Of a stretch of 64,000 bases of DNA, positions 1-11,040 are shown piece after piece. The notes beneath the pieces are model-generated. The model was not told where the DNA came from. It was given only the letters and a program-made list of their open reading frames with translations, and did not search any database. Position 1 is the first letter of the stretch, and every line of letters begins with the position of its first letter. Made by a program: the position numbers and the translations under genes. The stretch covers positions 290,533,957-290,597,956 of the forward strand of contig NC_081410.1 of NCBI RefSeq assembly GCF_030272615.1. The letters run 5' to 3'. This DNA is from Cryptomeria japonica. Lineage: Eukaryota; Streptophyta; Pinopsida; Cupressales; Cupressaceae.

Positions 1-213
1 GCACAACATCCCAAGCTACTAGCTGTGAGATAGGTATTTAGGGATGTAGACATTCTGACACGTTCTATTAGTTGGGATGTGTTGATGACCAGGTATAGTG
101 AGGACTTTCCACTGGCTTGCATCTTGGTAGGTTTCATCAGCTGCTTCCTTATGCTAGATAGGGGACAACAGGGGTTTTTATATGGATGGGGCAAGATGTT
201 GGAGAGACTTGTG
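1..213 (+). pseudogene. Plant mobile domain (PMD) gene of element X, 5' part
   Basis: One plus-strand frame reads through with residues aligning to the second PMD copy at 25110-26380: an aliphatic run ending in GFI, then a Gly-Trp-Gly turn (YGWGKMLERLV against VGWGHLLEQMV). PMD proteins (the MAIL1/MAIN-like family) occur both as host genes and as passengers of plant transposons. Here the gene is antisense to the Tat-like pol at 4241-5715, so it is read as an antisense extra ORF of that retroelement. A solo LTR interrupts it at 214, and its start lies left of the window. The role in the element is unknown. Confidence 0.7.
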
Positions 214-218
214 GAGCA

Positions 219-1450
219 TGTTGGCATTTTGATGATTATGTTGTGATTGTCATTGTCATTGATGGACACACACTTGCTATGAGATCACTTTGTGAATGTA
301 TGAACTATGCTCAACCGGTAATTGTTCCAAACCGATATCATGTTGTAGTCTTTAGACTATTGATGCTATGCAGAAAGTGTTTACTGATCTCAAGCAGTAT
401 AAAGACCCAAGTGGCATAGAGAGATCAAGTGGTTTAAGGATCTCAAGCGGAGCAGAGAAAAGGAGCCAGAAGTGGCAGTTATCTTTTTCCCAGTCTTCAA
501 TTTTTGTCAACCAGAAATCTGTTTGAACCGGTATTACTTTGAGTTACCAACCGATAACCGAAAAAGTTGTATAGACCAGTAATACTTTGTGATGAGTTAC
601 CAATCGGTATATTTTTGTGATGAGTTACCATCCACCGACACTTTGACGGTGATTTTGTGTCGTGTTACCAAATGTGTCTAGATACAATGAACCTAGGAAC
701 TTGCAATGTAATCCTATTGGACCAACATGAAATCAGATTCCTTTTTAGGACATCATGTCTAGGGTTTGTGTGTGTATGTATGAGTATAGCTATTAGGTTT
801 TGGTGGTCATTGAAGCTCTTATATGTGCGATCTTAACTGTGAAGATCAAGTCTGTGTACTGCAACAGAGTGTGGATTTACTGAAGACTGAAGTAATGCTG
901 AAGAGCATTAGCTATGAGCTACAATGGATCTAATCAAGCAAACTATGCCATTTGCTAGATCATTCACTTGTTGATTACTCACATCTTTGACAAGTCAGAA
1001 ACCCTTGACCGAGTAGGCCCAGAAAAGCCTTTGTAAATATTCTAACAAGGTGGTTCACATCTGTGGATGTGAAATCCTCTCACAAGGTAGTCTTTAATCA
1101 GACTTATATCATAACAAAGATTGAGATCCCTAATAGGATCTATTCTGGTAAAGAACATTGTATGACCTTAACCGGTCAGACCTTAACTGGTCTGGTTACT
1201 ATTCCGTAGATAGTTACTTGTGAGTTTCATCTCACCATGGTTTTTCCCATTTGGGTTTCCATGTCAAAATCTCATGTTATGGTGATTGTGCTTCTATGGG
1301 TGAATGCCTTATTTTCTAGTTGGTTTGCATGTGTGTTAACCAGTTTGTTTGTTAAACTGTTTTACCGGTTTACTGCTAGACTGTTAAAGTGTTTAAGTAC
1401 AATATTTTTTGGTATACTAATTCACCCCCCCCCCCTCTTAGTATTCATCA
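219..1450 (+). mobile_element. Solo LTR, same family as N6 LTRs
   Basis: It begins TGTTGGCATT and ends TATTCATCA, as do the N6 LTRs at 31571-32719 and 49132-50300, and it aligns with them throughout, including the U3 blocks with ACCGGTA and the block GTGATGAGTTACC. The 5-bp target duplication GAGCA is perfect (214-218 and 1451-1455). No primer site or internal region is attached, so it is a solo LTR, the usual product of unequal recombination between two LTRs. It interrupts the PMD gene of element X. It has a longer C run near its end (about 1427-1436) than the N6 copies. Confidence 0.93.
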
Positions 1451-1455
1451 GAGCA

Positions 1456-2708
1456 CCCCCAGAGGTTAGGCTTGGGTTCATGTATCATGAGATGCATGAG
1501 ATTGTATATAGGGAGGGAAAGAGTATGGTTGTAGGGATTCTGATTTTGCAGGTATGGGCCTGGGAGCACCTCCCAGTATGCAAACTGATTGTGGATGATT
1601 CCAAAGATCCACAACAGCCTATTATTTATAGATATTATGGATACATTATGCAGGCCCATGCAACTGGATGACTTGATAGTTGTGATATGGAAACCGTAAA
1701 GGGGTTTGGAGCCTTGGGATGATTGGAGAGTTGTTCATAGGGACCTATTCATGACTCATCCTCTCATCAGTAGATCACAAATAGTTATTGAGTGCCTCAT
1801 TGTATCTCAGGTGGTGAGGCAGTATGGTAGACCTCAGGGGATCTTGCAGGAGTTTACTGCATACGTGCGTTATGCAGATGAGGAGAGGCAAGGATGGGTG
1901 TCGAGGCTATCATATGCCCTAGGCATATAGGAGTTGACTGGGTTACAACGGCTGAGATGAGATTACATGGATGATATTGCAGATGCAGGGGTATTGCCCC
2001 AGTACAAGGATTGGTTTCAGCAGCACCCTTTCCCGAGATTTACTGATCCAATAGAGCAGGCACCTCTGATAGAGGAGGTTGAGGATGATGGCTCCATGTA
2101 GGCATAGGGATAGGGACCAAGGTAGGGACTGAGAGCCAAGGCTCCAAGGTAGACACGCAACAATCTTGGCACTAGTAGCAACAGGGTGCCAGTTGGTGGT
2201 AGGTAGTAGTAGAGAGGAGAGGGTGGATCCCTACGGGTTATTGGTGTTAGGTTGAGTGGAGCTAGGGTGACGGAGGGTGGAGGAGAGGAGGAGAGAGTAG
2301 CTCCTAGATAGGTGAGACAAAGGAGAGATGATCAGGGTGGAGCTAGAGGTGGAGATGGAGGTGACGAGCCTGGGAGGGAGCAGGGAGAAGCTGATGCAGC
2401 GTGGTCGATGAGAGAATGCTTGGTGGGTCTATAGTCATAATTGATAGTGGCATAGACTTAGCTAGCAGAGCAAGACCGATAGCTAGTAGAGATGAGGGTA
2501 GAGTGAGATGCTTTGTGATAGGAGGTACTCCATTAGACAAGTCGGGCAACCTATTATTTTGCAATGTATAGCATAGCGGTTCTAGTAGCACAATAGGTTG
2601 TACCCTACTCATAGTATATGGCATAGTTTGAGGGAGCTCAGGCACCTCGTCAGGACCCTGGTCAACAGGCTCCACCTCCTCCACCACCTAGTGATGAGGG
2701 GGAGGCAT
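1456..2708 (+). pseudogene. PMD gene of element X, 3' part
   Basis: Continues the PMD gene after the solo LTR. It has the WAWEHLP block (about 1552-1572) shared with the copy at 25630, then in another frame a block including VVHRDLFMTHPLISRSQ and QYGRPQGI (1706-1930), matching the QYGRIQGIP region of the other copy. The C-terminal part is Gly-rich (about 2200-2400) and ends with a proline run near 2680, before TAG at about 2707. At least one frameshift and several in-frame stops make it a pseudogene. Family membership is well supported; its function in the element is not known. Confidence 0.7.
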
Positions 2709-4240
2709 AGAGCTAGATTGTTTTATGTAGCTCTTAGATTTTTTTTGTAGACACACCCATTTTTTGTAGCCCTTACGATTCTTGCTCTGATGGGAGTTTG
2801 TATATGTTAGTTGACATTATTTTTTACCCCGAGACTTTATCATTATATATACGAGACCTTGATTTGACTTCATTGCACTTGTGTCAATTGATTTATGACA
2901 TGTCTTTCTATATGCTTTATTCTATATGTATGCATATATTTTCAATATGGATGTATGTAATACAAATGAATATGGATGTTTGTTTTTATTTCTTTTCATA
3001 TGCAAATAAAATGAATGAAAATGAGTATCTAGTAATGCAATAAGATGAATGTATGAATCTATATAAGATGCTTATGTATGCAGCTAACATCTCAATACAC
3101 AAGTACTTGATCGAAGAAGTGATGAAAAAGAGACCACTTAGATAAGAAATGATGATGCTTCCAACTCTCATTCAAAAGATAAAGAGATCATTATTACCAT
3201 ATCGAAATCACTCTAAATTCTCAAAATGCAAAATGAAATGCAACCTAAACCTAGTCACTGGATTTGAAATGCTTAAGTTTCATCACTGAGCGTTAACAAA
3301 CATAGTAGAAAGATTAGAGTTCCTTTCTTTTCATGTGCAATATTAATTATCTTGTCCACAATGACCCTTTTTTCATTCATATTCTTGGACAGATTATGTA
3401 GGGACCCGGATTGCATGATAAAGAAATTCCCTCAAAACAAACAAAGAAATGATGTGAACCTCCCTGTAGCATACAAATAAGCAGAGTCGAGGTATGTGTG
3501 GCGATTTCACCTTGATGTGAAGGCTCTTATCACAGACACCCAACTGATTAGATATTTCCAGATCATTGGAATCATTCCTACAAGCAGAAAACAAAGAAAA
3601 TATTATGCCCCCAATCCTTGCTCCTCTTAGTCAAGATAGACTTCCTCGAGTTACTCAGAGGGATAATAATCGAAAACCAATATAAAAGACAACACACAAA
3701 GAAAAATTTCATTCATATCTCAAACTGTTTAGTGATTGTTTTCAGTAATGTTGTTTTCTTGTGTACTTAGTGATAAAACTCTTCAGTAGTCAGGAGACAG
3801 GTGACTGACTTGGAGTGGACGACCAGGTTTCACTGATGTAATAGTTGACCTAGTTGACACTACTTAGGACATGTAATGTGCTCTGTCGATTACCCTAAGA
3901 CTAGGACATTAATCAGTTTCAAACAATGAGGGTTCCAATGAACCAGGATGTCACAAAAGTGATTGAAATATGTACAAGCAAAAGCAATTATGCATAAAAG
4001 CGGGAAAGCCAACGTTGCGTTGATAGATAGCGCGCTCGAGTACAAGAGGTGCTTGTTTGCCAAGTTTTCATCTGCTTGGCAAAGATCTTCTTTTTTTACC
4101 AAGGTGCCTATTTACCAAGTTTTCACCAAGGCATTTTCTCTCTTTTTTCTTTTTTTTTTTCTTTTTTCTTTTTCAGGACTTTTTTATGATTTTTTTTAGG
4201 CCTTTTTTTTCAGCTGTACAGGTTGCTAGAGTAGAGAATG
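2709..4240. other. Non-coding 3' region of element X
   Basis: Between the antisense PMD gene and the pol end of X. It is AT-rich, and no ORF in it has a recognisable domain. A pyrimidine-rich stretch (about 4135-4215, mostly T) is a purine tract on the element's own strand just downstream of its integrase. No LTR boundary was found inside it, so the 3' LTR of X should lie left of the window. Confidence 0.5.
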
Positions 4241-5715
4241 CTAAGTGAAGAAATTTTTCAAATGGATGATGTTAATCGGTTCACATAGTTGTTCTCCTTC
4301 CGATGTTGAGAGCTAATAGGCACCAGAGCCAAAGACTATAGTAACGATGTAGGGACCCAACCAGTTGGGTTCAAACTTCCCTTTGTTGTCTCGAAACTGT
4401 TGATTTTTAGGATTTTCACTCAAAACTAGGTCACCAACCTGAAATTCTCATTGTCGAACCTTCTTGTTATATCCTCTAGACATTCTCTTTTGATACGCTC
4501 TCAGATGATCAAATGCCACTTGTCAACATTCATCCAGCAATTCGAGCTCTTGCAATCTAGCTATTTTGTAGTCTTCATCAGTAACAAGACCTTGCAAAGA
4601 AACTCTTAGAGATGGTATTTCCACTTCAATAGGTAATACTGCTTCGAACCCATACACCAAAGAAAAAGGTGTAGCCCCAGTAGGTGTTTTGATACTTGTT
4701 CTATAAGCCCATAATGCAGGATTGAGCTTCAGATGCCAATCCTTCCCGAATTTGTTTACTGTTATGTGTAAGATAGTCAACAGGTTTTTGTTAGATGTGT
4801 CATCTTGTCCATTACCTTGAGGGTAATATATGGATGACCAGTGTTATTTAATTTTGAATTTCTCATAGATCTTGTCTAAATTTTATTCTTGAATTATCCT
4901 CCATTGTCATTCATGATGGATGAAGGCATCCCACACCTACAGATTATATGGTTTAGGATGAACAGAGCTACTTGTTTACCGATTGCTTTGATGAGTGGAA
5001 CCGCTTCTACCCACTTGGTGAAATACTTAGTAGCAGTTATGATAAACATATGTCTGTCAGATGATGCAGGATATATCTGACCAATAAGATCAAAGGCCCA
5101 TTGCTGAAAAGGCCAATGTGTAATGAAGGGTAAGAGATCCCTAGTTGGAGCATGTATGAGATTCCCATGTAGCTGACACTTCTCACAAGTTTTAAAAAAC
5201 TTTATAGCATCCTTCTCCATGTCTAGCCAGTAGTAGTCAACCCATAGTAGTTTCTGAGCTAAAGTAAGACCATTCGAATGAGAGCCACCAATACCTTCAT
5301 GGACTTCCGATAATGCACGTTGAGACTCTTCAGTTTCTAAACACCTAAGCAATGTACTATCCAAACTTCGCCTAAAAAAATCATTAGCAATGATGATGTA
5401 CCGTGAAGTGTTTCAGGTTAGGTTCCTTTTTTCATTACGATTAAGATTTTCTGGGATAATTTGGTCACACAGATAAGAGTAAATGTGTTTGTAGCAAGAT
5501 GAGTCATGTCCAATAATAGAAAAGACTATCTGGGACTCAGGAGCATCATAGGCAAGGTAATTTAACTCTTCCACCAGGAATTCAAAGAGAAAATTAGACT
5601 CTATGTGTGTGAAAAAGTGAAATAAGTATCTATAAGCTGCAAGATAGAACACTTCAATTAAGTCATTACATGTATGGTTAGATAGATATAAACATGAATA
5701 TGAAAACCATAACAA
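4241..5715 (-). pseudogene. Tat-like Ty3/gypsy integrase fragment of element X
   Basis: Minus strand, in order: the RNase H-integrase linker (about 5715-5370, including RYIIIAND and FFRRSLDSTLLRCL), the zinc-binding region with a CEKCQ motif, the catalytic core with Asp in WAFDLIGQI and Asp in NDNGG, the AYRTSIKTPTGATPFSLVYG block (about 4660-4720) and the C-terminal tail GDLVLSENPKNQQ, NWLGPYIVT and INIIHLKNFFT, ending with TAG at 4241-4243. The third catalytic position reads NGQDD instead of the usual NGQxE. Stops at about 5411 and 4310 are explained by C-to-T changes. Reverse transcriptase, protease and gag are absent: the LTR follows almost directly upstream, so a large internal deletion is inferred. 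Confidence 0.85.
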
Positions 5716-5789
5716 ATCAACTAATCGCCTTCTAAAAGATGCGAGTATAAGATTGCTCTTAGATTTGTATAAGCAATACCAGTGACTAG

Positions 5790-6775
5790 ACTACACCAAG
5801 ACAAAGGATTTAATCTATATGAGCATGATATTAAGCTAAATGGATGCAAGATGGATGAATAGATTCAAGCAATATGGGTTCAAGCAATAATGAGTAAAAT
5901 AAATATGGATTCAAGCAATAATGGATTAAACTAAATATGCAAAAGACTAAACTAAGATGCAATAATCTCTAAAAGCAAGCACAATATATTCAATGACTCC
6001 AAAGAAAAAAGTGTATAATAATAAATCTTTAGGGTGTTTTGAATGAGAGCTTAAGGCTGAATTTATAGAGAATCACAAGAGAGAACAAGAAAAAGCACAA
6101 TTTAGGATTAATTGAAATAATTGAGAAATCAAATTTAGTTAACCTTGAGATAGATTCCAATTATAGTTTAATTGAAATGCATTCAGATTAGAAGTTTGAG
6201 TTTGCATTAGAAATAAGAATTAATTAATTCCATGGATTTGTGATAAAAATAGGTAATTCTTTGATTTATTCAAGAAAAGAGTCTTTTCAATGCAACTGAA
6301 CTTCTTTTTCTCAAAAGCTTTGAGTCCTAATTTTACAGAATGATTAAACTCTTTTAATTGCTTTTTTGATTTCAAGTTCTCAATTTAGAAGAAGAAATAA
6401 TATCTCAAGTTTGATTTCTCTCAATTTAATTCTTTTATTTTAGTTTCAATTTAACTCTTGCTTTGTGATTAATTCCTCTTTTGTAATAAATTAATTCCTT
6501 TTTATGATTAATGGCAAATTTATTAATTAATTAAATATGCTAGGATATTTAATAAATTAAAATAGGATTATTGATCAAAATGATTTTCTTGGAATGATTT
6601 AATTAATTAAATAAATATTTAATTAATATTGAGTTATTGATTTCCCATGTAATATTTGATAATTGAAGAATTAATTATGTGCTCAAGATTGATTTAATTG
6701 CCTTTGGTTAGGACCTTGGTGATGTTGTCGAGATTAGGGACCCATGGTTTAGATGACCATTTTTAGGGTAATACA
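5790..6775 (-). mobile_element. Putative 5' LTR of element X (minus strand)
   Basis: On the minus strand the outer end reads TGTATTACCC then AAAAATGGTC, resembling the N4 LTR start TGTATACACC then AGAAAATGGTC. The block is AT-rich with many TTAATTAA runs, as in the other Tat-like LTRs here, and has a TATA-like CTCTATAAATTC on the minus strand near 6058-6069. The right end at 6775 abuts copia LTR sequence. The inner boundary near 5790 is only an estimate because no primer site was recognised. Confidence 0.5.
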
Positions 6776-6952
6776 GTCATCATCACTATCTGTGAGCCAT
6801 ATACCCTGTCAGTGAACATATACCGGTGACCGTGCATAAGCCACTAACCATGTCGGGACCACAATGTGGACCTTCAAAAGGATAAGTGTTGACATCAATG
6901 ACAAAACCAATGCAACACATGACAAGTTCATCCAAAATACCAACAATCTCCC
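6776..6952 (-). mobile_element. 3' LTR fragment of copia relic W
   Basis: On the minus strand a polypurine tract AAAGGGGGAGAT is followed by TGTTGGTATT, the same junction type as N6 (AAAGGGGGAGAT then TGTTGGCATT). The LTR is cut at 6776 where element X begins, so only its first 177 bp are here. The tract-to-LTR junction resembles SIRE/Maximus-type Ty1/copia elements. Confidence 0.75.
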
Positions 6953-7250
6953 CCTTTGGAATTGATGGCAACACTAGATGGAAAAACATCTAAGCCAAAA
7001 ATAGAACACCAAAAACCAACAATCTCCCAAAATAGATCAATACCAGAAATCAAAACCAAAATACATCTCTCTCAAAGTACAAATTTTTTCCATAGATATC
7101 TCCCCCCCTTTGACATCAAATGCCAAAGCAGTTAAGACACAAAACATAACATACAACTAACTACTCCCCCTGAGCAGTAGGTCTCCTTCATCAAAGTCGA
7201 AAAAATATTTTTTTGTTAGTCCCTGCTGGTTTGATGCCAATCTTCATCAT
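6953..7250 (-). other. Polypurine tract and 3' non-coding part of copia W
   Basis: Contains the 3' polypurine tract next to the LTR (minus strand, about 6953-6964) and a second G-rich tract AAAGGGGGGGAG (minus strand, about 7101-7113) nearer the coding end. No ORF. Confidence 0.6.
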
Positions 7251-7591
7251 TCAAGTCTCTGTGGGTGGGGAAATTACCCCAAGTTGCTCTTTGAGATATT
7301 CAAATGTTTCCTTAGGTAAAGGATTTGTAAAAATATCTACAATTTTCTCTTTAGTATTTACATAAACCAATCTCACTTCATTTGCTTCAACATTCTCTTT
7401 CATAAAATCTTACTTAATAGATACATGCTTTGTTTTAGAGTGAAATACAAGATTCTTTGATATATCAATTGCTATTGAATTATCACAATAAATAATTATC
7501 TATTCTTTGCATTTTACCTTTATATCCTTCAACATTTGCTTGATCCATGATACCCGAGTGCAATTAGTGACTGCTATTAATGAGTAGATAA
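7251..7591 (-). pseudogene. Ty1/copia RNase H C-terminal fragment (W)
   Basis: The minus strand translates to the typical end of copia pol: VSWIKQMLKDI, then YCDNSIAIDISKN with the catalytic Asp context, HSKTKHVSIK, and the closing block VDIFTNPLPKETFEYLKEQL, ending with TGA at 7251-7253. Two in-frame stops (KCKE-stop-IIIY and SIK-stop-DF) show decay. Integrase and reverse transcriptase are not seen: the upstream side is interrupted by the miniature element at 7592. Confidence 0.85.
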
Positions 7592-7999
7592 CAATACTCT
7601 ATACAACCACTAGACTTATAGAATCCACAAGAGGCTATTAAACCATGTCACGAATCCCACAAGGGACGCTGACCCACTGCCAACAATCCCCCTCCCAACA
7701 TCACTCGTCGCGGCCTGCATGATTTGAACCTGTGACCAAGCTCTGATACCATAGTTAGTTCCCTCAAGTTTAAGACTACCCTTCCTGAAAATATTTGTTG
7801 CCATAGGATCTCCTCAAGCTATTAGGCTTCTGTAAAAAGAGGACTTGGCTCTGATACCACTTGTTACAAGCTAGGGTTTCTGTTCCACCACAAGATCGAC
7901 CTGTTAATGCTCGATACAACCACTAGACTTATAGAATCCACAGGAGGCTGTTAAACCATGTCATGAATCCCCGCGAGGGACACTGACCCATTGCCAATA
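7592..7999 (-). mobile_element. Miniature LTR element (TRIM-like), about 0.4 kb
   Basis: Minus-strand order: 5' LTR 7999-7862 (138 bp), primer site TGGTATCAGAGCC (complement at 7847-7859, initiator tRNA-Met type), internal region of about 176 bp, polypurine tract GGGAGGGGGAT (complement near 7686-7697), and a 3' LTR 7685-7592 lacking its last 44 bp or so. The two LTRs share GGGTCAGCGTCCC/GGGTCAGTGTCCC and the block GATTCTATAAGTCTAGTGG. The size fits terminal-repeat retrotransposons in miniature. It sits next to the RNase H of W, which may be its target, but no clear target duplication was found. Confidence 0.65.
7699..7804 (-). pseudogene. Residual gag start inside the miniature element
   Basis: The minus-strand ATG at 7804 opens MATNIFRKGSLKLEGTNYG and continues about 35 codons to the polypurine tract. 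The LxGTNY motif is typical of the copia gag N-terminus, and the rest of gag and all of pol are missing. The codons for NYGIRAWSQ contain TGGTATCAGAGCTTGG, itself a near match to the tRNA-Met primer site. Confidence 0.55.
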
Positions 8000-9450
8000 G
8001 ATAGGAGTGTCCATCTTTAGAAATCTGAATATCAAATTATACAACCTAAAGACCTAAATGAGAGGAAGAATTTAAAAGGTGAATTGAAGAAGAAAGAAGG
8101 ATAGATCGTCTATAAATACAAATTCCTTTTCTAACCCTACTAGATTAAAAGTTGTGTGTGCTAAGTGGATCGCAGTTAGATAATGTCAGTGACAAGACAT
8201 TAAAAAATGTTGATTTGGACCGTGCAACATTACCGACCATCCACATAACCTACTAACTAGTTGTAATCGATGATCAAGGTTAAGGCATGAGGTTAAGATT
8301 TGATAGTGTCTCCATTGACATTCTGGAGACTTTATGGAGAACTACGTTTCCTTCAGAAATTTCAGCCGAAATAAAACTTTAGCCATTGATCTATGATCAT
8401 CAAACGGTCTTAAATAATATATTTAAAATTATAAATTGATGGATATTGTATAAATTTGGCATTGGCCCATATGACAAGTCACAACTCTTGAAAAGTGGCT
8501 ATTAATAGATAACAAAAATGGCAATGAAATCGGCAAGAAATTATTTACTTTTCCATAAATAACCAAAGATTAGCCAATAAAATTAAACAATTTACAAATG
8601 GTAGATAGAATTCAACAATACAATTAAATAATTTTTCCTTTGTAGTAAAACTTTTCGCTCATACACATATATTTTTTCCTTTAAATGCAAAACATTCACC
8701 TCATACATTATATATTTTCCCCCACAGTAATGAATTATTCGCCCAGATTTTATGGAATTTTCATACATTGAAAAAAAATCACCAATACACATTAATTTTT
8801 TTCCTAATTTGAAAAAAATTTCTCCATCAATATGAAAATTTCCCCCAAAAAATAATGTTGGATTTGCTAGGATTTTACACTTTTGCCTTGGGGGGGGTGT
8901 TCTTAAAGTTATCCCTGATGAGAAGTGTGCCATGTTATCATATGGATCCATCTTGATCATAGAACAACCCAAAGGAGTCATTTCCAAGTACAAGGGGTTT
9001 TGTCACTAGTCCATGCCATCAAGTCACCTCGCCAAGTCATAATGAGATGTTGAGTAGGCTTCCACATCTTCCTCTTTGTAATCATAGAATTTAAATTTAA
9101 AAATTCTTACCAATAACTATCCCATCCAAGAACATAAAACACAGAAGCCAAGTTATCAAACCAACAGGTGGGGCACTAGCTCATAATGCAAGCGACATCA
9201 TTAGTACAAGTCATCAAACCATCCTGCCCATATACCACAAGGTTGTGCCTTTGCATTGTTTAACCCAACCATCAAAATATTCAAAAAACATCATCAATAA
9301 TCATCTTGATTCAGGGCACATATAACCACAATCCAAGTCACACATCCCCAACAAAGTGGAGGAATAGGAACAAACAACTTATGGGCCATCACTATTAAGA
9401 CAATGATCAATATTTCACTCCTTAGATAAGAGTCTTTGAACATTAACAAG
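8000..9450. other. Unassigned AT-rich repeat-derived sequence
   Basis: No convincing gene. Part of it (about 8500-8930) has scattered TTCGCC/CCAATA words and a shared block TTCTTAAAGTTATC (about 8903) also found at 21650 in the 3' region of N3, so it may be the 3' region of another Tat-like element. The minus-strand ORF at 8592-8993 is AT-driven and matches no family I recognise. N1 begins at 9451; the 5 bases before it are ACAAG. Confidence 0.4.
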
Positions 9451-10432
9451 TGTAGACACCAAAAATTAACCTTCCTATGTTCATCAATCTTCTTCCATAA
9501 TTAAATATTTTTTAATTATTTAATCAACCTACTAACCTTCCCTTTTCTTTATATTAATTTAATTTTATATTATTTAATTATTTTTATTTTCCTATAATTA
9601 AATCATTTTTAATTAATTAATTTTTATTTTCCCATTCCTCTAAAGTTCCTTTATAATTAAATATTTTTTATTATTTAATTATCTAATTATTCCTAAGGTT
9701 GATTAAATAAATCTATTTATCTCTCCATTCACTATTACCCTACCCAGTTTGGTAAAAAGATAAAACATATGTTTACTATTACCCTTTCTTATGAAATTAA
9801 TATTAATTTTATTATTTAATTTTCCTATTTTCCCACTCACCTCTCCACCCTCTGACAATTGTCACCACTTGCATCTTGATTCATTTCACTAGATTCTCCA
9901 CTCTCTCCTTGTCTTTGGCAAAGTTTCTTCTATGCAATCTGAGTCACTCAATCTCTTTCGTTTCCAATTTGAAATCAATCATTGATCAAATTCCCTCTAG
10001 ATATTTAAATTCAAATTTTTGCCTCCTATTTTTCTTTAACCACTAGACTTGAGATCTTCTTTTATCTTACACTTATACTTGTATATTTGTAAGGGCAACA
10101 TTACCGTCATTTTGAAGGAGACTTGAGATCTATGAAGATCTATAAGAGAGTTTTTTAATTTATGTTCATGCATTTAATGTTTTGTGTTCATGTTCTTATG
10201 ATTTCTATCCTTATTTCCTCTTGTTGATTATGCTTCACAATTCTATTATCATTGCATTAGAGTTTCTTAGTGACATCCTTGTTATTTTGATCATGATATG
10301 CTTGATTTTTAATGTTTCATTCATGTTACTCATGTATTACGTTCTTCATAGGATAGACTAGATATTGGTTGTGATTCAATGATTTGGTGGTTATCCTAGG
10401 ATGATCATAGCATTCATATTTTTTGGTCTACA
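9451..10432 (+). mobile_element. N1 5' LTR
   Basis: 982 bp, TG...CA ends, AT-rich with repeated TTAATTATTTAATT-type runs like the other Tat-like LTRs here. No polypurine tract precedes it (the bases are CATTAACAAG), and a primer-site-like sequence follows it, so it is read as the 5' LTR. Confidence 0.65.
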
Positions 10433-10436
10433 TTTT

Positions 10437-10455
10437 TTGCATGCCCGGTAGGACC
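10437..10455 (+). other. N1 primer-binding-site candidate
   Basis: The sequence TTGCATGCCCGGTAGGACC lies 4 bases after the LTR end. N3 has the related TGGAATGCCTAGTGGCAC at the same place. Both suggest a degenerate TGGCATGCCCGGTGGGAC. It is not the initiator tRNA-Met site used by N2, N5 and N6. The tRNA is not assigned. Confidence 0.5.
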
Positions 10456-11040
10456 CCACATCCCACATTTGATCTATTATGTGATTTTTTAGAATTTTGT
10501 TTAGGTCCTCAGCCGTAAAATAGTGATTTTGAGCTCCCTGGGTACAAAAGTGCACAATTAATTAGTTGTGGCACATATTTTTTGTAGACTAGTCCATTAG
10601 ATTAGGAAACTGGCTCATATGCAAATTCTTGTGGAACTAATGAAGCATTCTATGGTGAATCTGATTGATAGAGGGGCGTATTTGAAGGTATAACTAATTC
10701 TATGATTTTAGTCCTGCATTTTGGCTTTGTGCTTTATGGTTATGTTTACTGCTTCATGTTGAGTCACTTTATTATCTGAATTTGATGCTAACAAGTCTGT
10801 GCAACTCTCATTTTATTTGATGAAGGCCCCCTCTTGAAATACTAGCAATCTTGTTGCAAAGCCAAAACGTGGAAAGGGGGGATCTTTTTTAAACTTATAA
10901 TATGTGGGATTGTAGGGTTTTACATTGTTTTCAATATTTTTTCTTGCTTCATAGATTAGAAAATATCTCAAATTTTGGTGCTCTAAAATGAACTTTGTCT
11001 TTCGTGTCATGCACACTTGTGCTTTTGTTTAGGGTGGACC
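10456..11040 (+). other. N1 untranslated leader, left part
   Basis: About 585 bp between the N1 primer site and the N2 insertion. No ORF with a recognisable domain; the minus-strand ORF near 10813-11016 has no family signature. The last five bases, GGACC, are the left target duplication of N2. Confidence 0.5.

Noticed and set aside
186-419. 77-codon plus-strand frame
   Set aside because: It spans the junction of PMD sequence and solo LTR, so it is chance.
1427-1436. C homopolymer as a functional site
   Set aside because: The same place is a shorter C run in the other LTRs; simple slippage.
7690-7760. tRNA-derived SINE with a box-B-like GGTTCAAATC
   Set aside because: The LTR pair, primer site and polypurine tract explain the block as a miniature LTR element; the box-B likeness lies in gag codons.
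9451-10432. 3' LTR of an element ending here
   Set aside because: No polypurine tract precedes it and a primer-site-like sequence follows, so it is a 5' LTR.
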